From Ferdinandcohnia sp036965045 (GTDB lineage: Bacteria; Bacillota; Bacilli; Bacillales; Bacillaceae_L): DNA of 64,000 bases. This document shows positions 45,040 to 52,470 of this stretch, one piece after another (positions within the stretch are counted from its first letter, which is position 1; every line of letters starts with the position of its first letter). The notes under the pieces were generated by a model, which was not told the origin of the DNA, did not search any database, and was given only the letters and a program-made list of their open reading frames with translations. The stretch covers positions 62,001 to 126,000 of the forward strand of contig NZ_JBALOV010000017.1 in assembly GCF_036965045.1 (NCBI RefSeq), written 5' to 3'. The translations under genes and the position numbers were made by a program.

Positions 45040-46014
45040 ATGGTAAAGCTTGCGGTAGTTGGTACTGGATGGCAGGGGCAAGGACATTTGAACACAATGA
45101 AGGATATTCCGGAAATTGAAATAGTGGGAGTCTTTGATGTTAATCAAGAAACTCTGATGAAGGCAGCCAATAAATTCGGTGTGGTCGGGTATACCGATTA
45201 TGTCGAAATGCTGGAGTCTGTAAAGCCTGACGGCGTGGTGATCTGTACCCCTCCTGAAGTGAGGGAATCGTTAGTTCGGGAAGCAGCTGAACGGGGAATC
45301 CACTGCTTTATTGAGAAACCGCCTGCAAAAACAATGGAAATGGCTAAGCGGGTGGATGAGATTTTGGACAGGACAGGCGTTATTAACAGCGTTGGTTTTA
45401 TGTACCGATACAGTCCGGCAGTTACCTATTTACAGGAATTACTTAAAGGAAAAAGAATTGCCATGGTTCGCAGTGCGATGCTGGACGGACTTGCGCTAAG
45501 ACCGAATTGGCCGCGTTGGTTTTTTAACAAGGAGATTTCCGGTGGACCGGTGTTTGATCAGGCCATTCATATGTTTGACATTTCGCGCTTATTGTTGGGA
45601 GAAGTATCACAAGTAACAGGGTATCAGGAGAATTTGGTTGTTCCCAAGAGCGAGGATTTTACCGTTGAGGATAGTTTCATCCTTTCGATGCGTTATGAAA
45701 ATGGCATCATTCAGAATCACACCCATACTTGGTCCTATCCCGATGTATTTACACAAATCGAACTGATTTCTGATGAGCTTCACTTGGTCCTTGACCTGGC
45801 TAAAGGAAGTGTCAGCGGAAATGTAATGGGAAATAGTGTTCATTTTAACTCGGATGACCACGCATTGTACCGCTTGGAGCTTGAGGCATTTGCCAAGGCG
45901 ATTGCAACGGATAATCGTGAACTTGTACGATCAACCTATAAAGATAGCATTCAATCCCTTGCGGTCGCACTTAAGGCAATGGATGCACTAGAAGCCAAAA
46001 CCACAATTAGTTAA
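45040..46014 (+). CDS. Gfo/Idh/MocA family oxidoreductase
   Basis: A 324-residue NAD(P)-dependent sugar oxidoreductase. VVGTGWQGQGH is the nucleotide loop; HCFIEKPPAKT carries the catalytic Lys; the C-terminal domain has GGPVFDQAIHMFDISRLLLG with the His that contacts the sugar. ATG 45040 follows AAGGAGGG. Paired with the TIM-barrel gene upstream and the GH36-like gene 13 bases downstream, it probably oxidises or reduces a sugar ring position, most simply C3, during glycoside cleavage. It differs clearly in sequence from the other family member at 12878. Confidence 0.87.
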   Translation: MVKLAVVGTGWQGQGHLNTMKDIPEIEIVGVFDVNQETLMKAANKFGVVGYTDYVEMLESVKPDGVVICTPPEVRESLVREAAERGIHCFIEKPPAKTMEMAKRVDEILDRTGVINSVGFMYRYSPAVTYLQELLKGKRIAMVRSAMLDGLALRPNWPRWFFNKEISGGPVFDQAIHMFDISRLLLGEVSQVTGYQENLVVPKSEDFTVEDSFILSMRYENGIIQNHTHTWSYPDVFTQIELISDELHLVLDLAKGSVSGNVMGNSVHFNSDDHALYRLELEAFAKAIATDNRELVRSTYKDSIQSLAVALKAMDALEAKTTIS

Positions 46015-46027
46015 GGGGGAGTAGAAG

Positions 46028-48151
46028 ATGTCAACGATTGTAGATCAAGAAGCTATCCATCTTTGGATGAAGGAGCAGGCAGTCTTGCAAGGTTTACGTC
46101 TCTCGGTTACATTAAATAACCATGTGACGCTTGAGCTGACCAGGAAGGATACCACGAAAAAGGAAGTCGACAATTATACCGAATTAACCCATCGTTTTGA
46201 GGATGCGGAGGAAAAGGCGGCAATAGCCCTACGGTTTAAGATTTATCCAGATATCACGTATGCTTATGTCGATGTAAAAGTGAAGAACGGAAGAATGATG
46301 GACAGACAAAACTATCTAGCGCCGGAAGGTAGTGTTGTCATCCATGTCCAAAGCTTGGGAGATCTAAAAGGTGTGATGGCGAACTATCAGCATAAGGACT
46401 GGTGGACACGTCCGCATTTTTCAACAGAGCTGGAAACACTGCCGGAACGGACTCAATCCTTCCTTTGGAAAACCGATCAATCGTATTATTATTTATTGCC
46501 AGTAGTTGATCAAGTTTACCGTGCTGACATAAAAGGAGGAAAACAAGGCTTTGATATCCGTCTTTCCTCTTTTGCTGGTGGATTTGATGAATGCCATACA
46601 CTTGCTTTTGTTCTCGGCGAGGGTCAGAATCCGTTTCAACTGGCAAAGAACACGATTTCGAAAGCACTCCAAGCATTGGGATATCCCACAAAAATGCGGG
46701 AAGAAAAACACTATCCAGAGAGACTTGATTATTTGGGCTGGTGCAGCTGGGATGCTTTTTATCATGAAGTGAGTGAGTCGGGCATTGTTGAAAAAATGGA
46801 TGAATTAAAAGAAAAGAACCTGCCGGTAAAATGGGTCATGATTGATGATGGCTGGCTCGATATTGAGGATAATCGTCTTCGCTCCTTTGATGCCGATACC
46901 CGAAAGTTTCCTGGAGGACTCTCGTCAATTTCAGGCAAATTAAAAGAAAAATACGGTGTAGCATCAGTCGGAGTTTGGCACACGATTGCCGGATATTGGG
47001 GCGGTGTTCATGCTGAACTTGCAAAAGACCGAATGAATGGCTTATATCAAACAAACAGCAATAAATTCTTCCCTCATCCGGATGCGGAAAAGGGATTTGC
47101 CTTCTGGAATGAGTGGCATGAACGGTTAAAAAAGCAGGGCATTGATTTTGTCAAAGTCGATAGTCAAAGTGCCATCAATAATTTTCTAATGTACCAAGAG
47201 TCCATTGGAGAATCCGCTAAAGGTGTTCATGTGGCATTGGAAGCCTCGGTTGGGATTCATTTTGATCAAGTGATTATCAACTGCATGGGAATGGCAGCTG
47301 AAAATATCTTTAACCGACCAAGTTCTTCCCTTTCCCGCAATAGTGATGATTTTGTACCTGGAGAAGAAATCAGCTTTAAAGAGCATGCACTCCAAAATGC
47401 GTATAACTCTTACTATCACGGGCACTTTTACTGGGGTGACTGGGATATGTTCTGGACCAGCCACGAGGAGGATCAGCAAAATGCTGTACTGAGGGCGGTC
47501 AGTGGCGGTCCTATCTATTTCAGTGACCGCGTAGGGGAAACCGACGCGAAGAAAATTTGGCCATTAATTTTGCAGGATGGCAGAATTTTGCGTGCAGACC
47601 AGCCGGGGCAGCCAACAGAGGATTGTTTATTTACGAATCCTAACCACGAGGCGCTCCCATTAAAGATTTGGAATACCATTGGTCAGACAGGCGTCATTGC
47701 TGCTTTTAATATTAATGTGGATGGGAAAGAAGTGAAGGGCACTGTTCGTCCAGACGATATTCCATCCCTTTCTGGAGAGGAGTATCTCCTATACGATTAT
47801 TTTAGCGGCAAGACAATCTCTTTAAATAGAGATGAGGGGTACGATTTTTCTTTACAAAAAGAGGAAGCTGTTCTGTTTATCCTTGTTCCAGCCCACAAGA
47901 TCGCTACACCAGTGGGGCTTGTAAACAAATATCTTGCACCGAAAACAATTACCCGGACCGAATATGTCCATAATCGCATGACGGTACACTTGGTAGAAGG
48001 CGGCAAGTTTTTCTTCCATGCAGCCCAAGCAGCTGCTAAAGCGGAGGTTAATGGTCAAGAAACAACAATTAAGGAACTGAATCCGTCAACATACCTCATA
48101 GAATGTGAGAATAAAACGGGTCCTGTGATCATCGACATTTATTTCGAATAG
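46028..48151 (+). CDS. GH36-like alpha-galactosidase (raffinose synthase/Sip1 type)
   Basis: A 707-residue cytoplasmic retaining alpha-galactosidase-type enzyme. The catalytic barrel begins at YLGWCSWDAFYHEV; VKWVMIDDGW, GVWHTIAGYWGG and the nucleophile Asp378 in FVKVDSQ follow. The general acid is probably the Asp of NSDDF or WGDWDMF. The N-terminal beta-sandwich and the C-terminal beta domain complete the clan GH-D layout. The sequence is of the Sip1/raffinose-synthase branch (archaeal and bacterial members hydrolyse alpha-galactosides). In this locus it could remove alpha-galactose caps. It ends before the terminator at 48171. Confidence 0.87.
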   Translation: MSTIVDQEAIHLWMKEQAVLQGLRLSVTLNNHVTLELTRKDTTKKEVDNYTELTHRFEDAEEKAAIALRFKIYPDITYAYVDVKVKNGRMMDRQNYLAPEGSVVIHVQSLGDLKGVMANYQHKDWWTRPHFSTELETLPERTQSFLWKTDQSYYYLLPVVDQVYRADIKGGKQGFDIRLSSFAGGFDECHTLAFVLGEGQNPFQLAKNTISKALQALGYPTKMREEKHYPERLDYLGWCSWDAFYHEVSESGIVEKMDELKEKNLPVKWVMIDDGWLDIEDNRLRSFDADTRKFPGGLSSISGKLKEKYGVASVGVWHTIAGYWGGVHAELAKDRMNGLYQTNSNKFFPHPDAEKGFAFWNEWHERLKKQGIDFVKVDSQSAINNFLMYQESIGESAKGVHVALEASVGIHFDQVIINCMGMAAENIFNRPSSSLSRNSDDFVPGEEISFKEHALQNAYNSYYHGHFYWGDWDMFWTSHEEDQQNAVLRAVSGGPIYFSDRVGETDAKKIWPLILQDGRILRADQPGQPTEDCLFTNPNHEALPLKIWNTIGQTGVIAAFNINVDGKEVKGTVRPDDIPSLSGEEYLLYDYFSGKTISLNRDEGYDFSLQKEEAVLFILVPAHKIATPVGLVNKYLAPKTITRTEYVHNRMTVHLVEGGKFFFHAAQAAAKAEVNGQETTIKELNPSTYLIECENKTGPVIIDIYFE

Positions 48152-48170
48152 AGATTTCGGTATACTATAA

Positions 48171-48203
48171 AAGAGGGGAAAGGCGGCTTTCCTCTTCTTT
48201 TTT
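48171..48203 (+). terminator. Terminator after the GH36-like gene
   Basis: AAGAGGGGAAAG, loop GCGG, CTTTCCTCTT, then CTTTTTT. A strong hairpin with T run, 20 bases after the stop codon. Confidence 0.88.
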
Positions 48204-48235
48204 CAACCGTGTAAAAGGGAAGTGACGATGAGCAT

Positions 48236-48835
48236 ATGGGAAAAGCACTTATTACTATCATGGAATGGCTGTACAAGCTTGTCTTTTTAAATTCTATTTG
48301 GATTTTGTATTCTCTGCCAATCGTGACGATTATCCCTGCTACTGCAGCGATGTTTGCCGTCATGGATAAATGGATCAGGGAAGAGGACGATGATGAGCCC
48401 TATTTTAAGCTGTTTAATCGGAAATTCAAGCAGTTTTTTTGGAAAAGCTATCCGCTCGGCCTTGCCCTGCTAATCATCGGAGGAATATTGATAATTGACC
48501 TGTTGTTTCTCTCGAACGCTACATCAGCACTCTGGTTGGTTGCTCGCTATGCCTTGATCGGCGTTACGATCCTGTTCTTCATTAGCTTTTTGTACAGCTT
48601 TCCGATTTTCATCCGCTACCAATACCCATGGTATAAAACGATGCTGTTTTCGTTTATGCTTGGAATCAGGCAACCCATCGTTACGATTATGGGGTTTTGT
48701 GGCATATTGTTGATTGTTTTCCTGTTTTTATTCGTAACGGGAATAGGTATCTTGTTTTTTGCTAGTTTATTCGCCTTGGTCAGTACCATGGTGGCCCAAG
48801 TAAGTTCAAAAAGCGTCATAGAAGAAGGAGCTTAA
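48236..48835 (+). CDS. DUF624 (YesL-like) membrane protein
   Basis: A 199-residue integral membrane protein with about five hydrophobic helices. The opening FLNSIWILYSLPIVTIIPATAAMFAVMDKW is the signature of DUF624. YesL-type proteins of Bacillus sit at the head of CUT1 sugar importer operons; their role is not established. ATG 48236 follows AAAGGGAAGTGA; a nearby ATG at 48228 is in another frame. The terminator at 48827 overlaps the stop codon, so the importer downstream has its own promoter. Confidence 0.88.
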   Translation: MGKALITIMEWLYKLVFLNSIWILYSLPIVTIIPATAAMFAVMDKWIREEDDDEPYFKLFNRKFKQFFWKSYPLGLALLIIGGILIIDLLFLSNATSALWLVARYALIGVTILFFISFLYSFPIFIRYQYPWYKTMLFSFMLGIRQPIVTIMGFCGILLIVFLFLFVTGIGILFFASLFALVSTMVAQVSSKSVIEEGA

Positions 48836-48857
48836 CCTTGTTAAGTTCCTTTTTTTT
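48827..48857 (+). terminator. Terminator overlapping the DUF624 stop codon
   Basis: GGAGCTTAAC, loop CTT, GTTAAGTTCC, then eight T. The stem begins before the stop codon at 48833-48835. Confidence 0.85.
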
Positions 48858-48952
48858 ATGACCGAAATGCAGTGAAACATAGATAAATAAGGCGACGTTC
48901 ACATGATCCTCACAATCTACGAAAAAAGTAGTATAAAACTTTTCGAAATTGA

Positions 48953-48981
48953 TTGACATGTAAGCGTAAACATATAATAAT
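48953..48981 (+). promoter_or_regulatory. Promoter of the third importer with embedded cre site
   Basis: TTGACA at 48953 is followed by TGTAAGCGTAAACA (48959-48972), which fits the relaxed cre consensus fully and the strict one with a single mismatch. TATAAT (48973) would give a 14-base spacer; AATAAT (48976) gives 17. CcpA bound here would sit between -35 and -10. The start codon is 160 bases downstream. Confidence 0.7.
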
Positions 48982-49140
48982 GGTAATAAGTCAACAAAAC
49001 CTCACAACATCGGTAACGAAAACCACAAAATAACACATGATAGATTAGTAGCTAAAACTTAGTAGGAAAGGAGTACAGTAGAGTTGAACTTAGCTATTGT
49101 GAGGGATGTGACCAGTCATTCTGTAAGGGGGAAATTATAA

Positions 49141-50472
49141 ATGAGAAAAGGAAAAAAATCGCTTTTAACTTTATTAACTCTAGTTCTTGGCTTTTCTTTA
49201 ATTCTTACCGCTTGTTCAAATAGCAATAATAAAAGCAGCAGTGATGGTCAAAAAGATGGTGAAAAAGTAGTTCTTGATTTTTGGACGTTTTGGGGATCTG
49301 AAACCCGTCGCCCGATTATAGAAAAAATTATTGATGACTTTAACCAGTCTCAAGACAAAATTGAAGTGAAACATACATATCTTCCTTGGGGAGATATTTG
49401 GACGAAGAACCTTGCTTCGATTGCTGCTGGCAACCCGGCAGACGTTATTATCAACGACATTAACTCAGTGGCACATCGCGCACTAAATAATCAAAACATG
49501 GACCTTTCTGAGTACTTCGAAAAGGATCCAGCGTTGAAGGATCGTTTCTTCCCGGAATTGTATAATGCAACATTGTACGAAGGAAAGCCATATGCCGTTC
49601 CATTTAACACAGATACACGTGTATTGTTCTACAACAAGAAAATGTTTGAAGAGGCTGGCCTTGATCCAAACTCACCGCCAACAACTTGGGCTGAGCTAGA
49701 GGAAATGGGTAAAAAGCTTGATGTGAAGAAAGACGGCAAGTACGAGAGAATCGGTTATCTGCCAAACTTCGGAATCGGTGCTGATACTTGGATGATTAAT
49801 GCAGATGGAAAAGGATATTGGGATTTTGATGCAAATCAGCCGATTATCAATGAAGAAACAAATGTAGAAGCATTAACTTGGTTGAAAAATTACTATGACT
49901 ATTACGGAGATAAAGTAGTTAACGCGTTTAAGGCTGAATTTGGTGAACAGACAGCAGATCCATTTGTTGGTGGAAAAGTTGCCATGATCACAGAAGCAGC
50001 TACTTTCTATACAAAAATCCGTGATTACGGTGAAGGTATGGAATTTGGAGTTGCTCCACTTCCTGCAATGGAACCAGGTAATGGAAATACAAGCTGGGGT
50101 GGAGGATTCGTCGCTGAAATTCCTAAAGGTGCAAAACATCCTGAGGAAGCGATGGAATTTATCAAGTATTTAACAGATGTACAAGCTCAAGAATATTGGG
50201 CGCTTAAAAACTTTGACAACGTAGCTAACAAAGCAGCAGCGGAAAAAGTTTCAAGCAGCTCTGAACTTGATGAAGCTGGAAAGATGGTTTATACATTAGC
50301 AACTGAAAATATGGAACAAACACTCATAACTCCGACACCAATTGAAGCACCGGATTATATTAATCTCATTAATCCTGAAATCGAATCTGTACTCCTAGGT
50401 AAGAAATCACCTAAAGAAGGATTGGATGCAGCCCAGAAAGCAGTGGAGAAATTGGTGGAAAGCAACAAATAA
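49141..50472 (+). CDS. Sugar-binding lipoprotein of ABC importer
   Basis: Family 1 solute-binding protein of 443 residues. The signal peptide MRKGKKSLLTLLTLVLGFS leads to lipobox LTAC with lipidated Cys25 and a Ser/Asn-rich linker. The mature part starts LDFWTFWGSETRRPIIEKI and has ADVIINDINS and FNTDTRVLFYNKKMFEEAGLD, standard in sugar binders. It is the first gene of the importer-GH38 operon; the 305-base leader holds the terminator of DUF624 and a promoter with a cre site. By position it should bind mannose-containing oligosaccharide, comparable to pneumococcal NgtS, though that parallel is inferred from gene content only. Confidence 0.92.
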   Translation: MRKGKKSLLTLLTLVLGFSLILTACSNSNNKSSSDGQKDGEKVVLDFWTFWGSETRRPIIEKIIDDFNQSQDKIEVKHTYLPWGDIWTKNLASIAAGNPADVIINDINSVAHRALNNQNMDLSEYFEKDPALKDRFFPELYNATLYEGKPYAVPFNTDTRVLFYNKKMFEEAGLDPNSPPTTWAELEEMGKKLDVKKDGKYERIGYLPNFGIGADTWMINADGKGYWDFDANQPIINEETNVEALTWLKNYYDYYGDKVVNAFKAEFGEQTADPFVGGKVAMITEAATFYTKIRDYGEGMEFGVAPLPAMEPGNGNTSWGGGFVAEIPKGAKHPEEAMEFIKYLTDVQAQEYWALKNFDNVANKAAAEKVSSSSELDEAGKMVYTLATENMEQTLITPTPIEAPDYINLINPEIESVLLGKKSPKEGLDAAQKAVEKLVESNK

Positions 50473-50480
50473 TATGAAAA

Positions 50481-50513
50481 AATCAGGGAGTGAAAGGATT
50501 TCGCTCCCTGATT
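50481..50513 (+). terminator. Intra-operon hairpin after the binding-protein gene
   Basis: AATCAGGGAG and CTCCCTGATT make a 10-bp perfect stem, extended inside by GAAA/TTTC. No proper T run follows. It is suited to 3'-end stabilisation of the abundant lipoprotein message rather than full termination. Confidence 0.65.
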
Positions 50514-50543
50514 GGTTTAACCTTTAAAGAAGGGATGAACGAG

Positions 50544-51503
50544 ATGGAACCAAATCTGTCAAACAACACAGGAACAAAAGTGAAAACGAAAAAAACAAAA
50601 GGACCAACCTCCATGCAGAGAAAAGAAGGATTGGCAGGTTATCTGTTTATTTCCCCTTGGATCATTGGATTTGTGATTTTTTTAGCAGGCCCACTTTTGT
50701 TTTCCCTCTATGGAAGCTTCACTAATTACAATATTACGTCGAAAATGGATTTTATCGGTTTTGAAAACTATAAGGAAATGTTTCAGAATGACCAGAGATT
50801 TTGGATTTCCTTAAAAAATACCCTTTACTATGTCGTCATATCTGTTCCTTTAACCACTATTGGCGGAATTATCATTGCCGTCATGTTGAACAAAGGAATT
50901 CCTGGAATGAAAATATTTCGAACCATTTATTACTTACCGGCTGTTCTTTCCGGTGTTGGTGTTTACTTGCTTTGGATGCAGCTGTTAAGCCCTTCATCCG
51001 GTCTGGTGAATACCCTTTTGGGATTTGTTGGAATTGAAGGTCCTTCATGGTTAACAGACCCATCCTGGACAAAAAATGCATTAATCTTCATGAAAATGTG
51101 GAGTGTTGGGGGCGGGATGCTTCTTTATCTGGCTAGCCTGCAAGGTGTTTCACCAGCTCTTTATGAAGCAGCGGAAATGGACGGAGCAGGTGTGTTTAGG
51201 AAGTTTTTCCATATCACCCTGCCAATGATTACTCCGGTTATTTTCTTTGACCTAGTGACAAGTACGATAGGCGCTTTCCAGATTTTCCAGGAAGCGTATG
51301 TCATGAGTGAAAACGGGGAAGGGGGACCGGCCAATTCCTTGCTGTTCTTTAATCTCCATATGTGGCATAAGGCCTTTGTAGTCTTTGATATGGGCTATGC
51401 GATGGCCATGTCTTGGATTCTATTCTTTATTATTCTAGTACTGACAATCGTCAACCTGAAGCTTGCCCCTCGATGGGTGCATTATGAAGGGGAGGACCGC
51501 TGA
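50544..51503 (+). CDS. Sugar ABC importer permease, CUT1 MalF/UgpA type
   Basis: Membrane subunit of 319 residues from ATG 50544, 9 bases after AGAAGGG. The open frame back to 50490 begins inside the hairpin and is not used. A basic N terminus (KVKTKKTKG) precedes helices starting at LAGYLFISPWIIGFVIFLAG. The EAA loop is EAAEMDGAGVFRKFF. The stop overlaps the next start as TGATG. It forms the channel with the product of 51503; no ATPase gene lies in the operon. Confidence 0.91.
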   Translation: MEPNLSNNTGTKVKTKKTKGPTSMQRKEGLAGYLFISPWIIGFVIFLAGPLLFSLYGSFTNYNITSKMDFIGFENYKEMFQNDQRFWISLKNTLYYVVISVPLTTIGGIIIAVMLNKGIPGMKIFRTIYYLPAVLSGVGVYLLWMQLLSPSSGLVNTLLGFVGIEGPSWLTDPSWTKNALIFMKMWSVGGGMLLYLASLQGVSPALYEAAEMDGAGVFRKFFHITLPMITPVIFFDLVTSTIGAFQIFQEAYVMSENGEGGPANSLLFFNLHMWHKAFVVFDMGYAMAMSWILFFIILVLTIVNLKLAPRWVHYEGEDR

Positions 51504-52411
51504 TGAGGACCGCAACAGATACAGCATCGAATAAAAACGTCAAATTTGGCGGAAAAAAGGTTAGTTATCATCAAAATGTAAAGGTTAAAAAAAGAATATC
51601 CCAAACGATTTTACTAATTGTACTTCTTGCCGGAAGTGTACTAATTCTGGCTCCTATTTGGTGGATGTTTGCCACCTCTCTTAAAGATATGAAGGAAATT
51701 ATGACCTATCCTCCTACGTTTATTCCTAAGGAATGGCATTGGGAGAACTATAAGATTACATTGGAAAAGGCACCGTTCATCAGGTATACGATGAACACTT
51801 TAACAATCACAACGATGGTTGTGATTGGAAATGTTCTGTCTAACTCATTTATTGCTTACGGATTTGCTAAAATTAAATTTAAAGGTCGAAATCTTCTATT
51901 TGCCTGTGTATTGGCCACGATGATGATTCCGGGCTTTGTAACACTAATTCCGCAATATGTGCTATATGCCAAGCTTGGCTGGTTAAATACGTATCTACCA
52001 TTAATTGTCCCGGCGTTTTTCGGGAGTGCATTTAATATTTTCTTGCTTAGACAGTTTTATATGGGTATTTCAAACGAACTGATCGAAGCAGCCAAAATTG
52101 ATGGGGCAAACCATTTGTATATTTGGTGGAAAATTGCCATGCCATTAGCTAAACCGGCAGTTGCGACCATCGCCATTTTCTCCTTTAATGGGGCATGGAA
52201 TGACTTTCTCGGTCCGGTTCTCTTCTTGAATGATGAGTCGTTATATACGTTGCAACTGGGACTTCAGGTATTTAAAGGTATGAATGATACCCAATGGAAC
52301 TTCTTGATGGCGGGTTCACTCATGGTACTGATTCCGGTCATCACGATATTCTTCTTCTTCCAGCGTTACTTTATTGAAGGTATGAATATCACAGCCGGTA
52401 CAAAGGGCTAA
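51503..52411 (+). CDS. Sugar ABC importer permease, CUT1 MalG/UgpE type
   Basis: Membrane subunit of 302 residues. ATG 51503 shares its A with the preceding stop (TGATG), so translation is coupled. A basic N-terminal tail of about 35 residues leads to TILLIVLLAGSVLILAPIWWMFATSLK. The EAA loop is EAAKIDGANHLYIWW, and the end QRYFIEGMNITAGTKG is MalG-like. The GH38 gene follows 59 bases later in the same operon. Confidence 0.91.
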   Translation: MRTATDTASNKNVKFGGKKVSYHQNVKVKKRISQTILLIVLLAGSVLILAPIWWMFATSLKDMKEIMTYPPTFIPKEWHWENYKITLEKAPFIRYTMNTLTITTMVVIGNVLSNSFIAYGFAKIKFKGRNLLFACVLATMMIPGFVTLIPQYVLYAKLGWLNTYLPLIVPAFFGSAFNIFLLRQFYMGISNELIEAAKIDGANHLYIWWKIAMPLAKPAVATIAIFSFNGAWNDFLGPVLFLNDESLYTLQLGLQVFKGMNDTQWNFLMAGSLMVLIPVITIFFFFQRYFIEGMNITAGTKG

Positions 52412-52470
52412 TCGCTATTCTCTGACACCCGAATCATGACGAACAACGCGTTGAAGGGAGACAATTTTTT

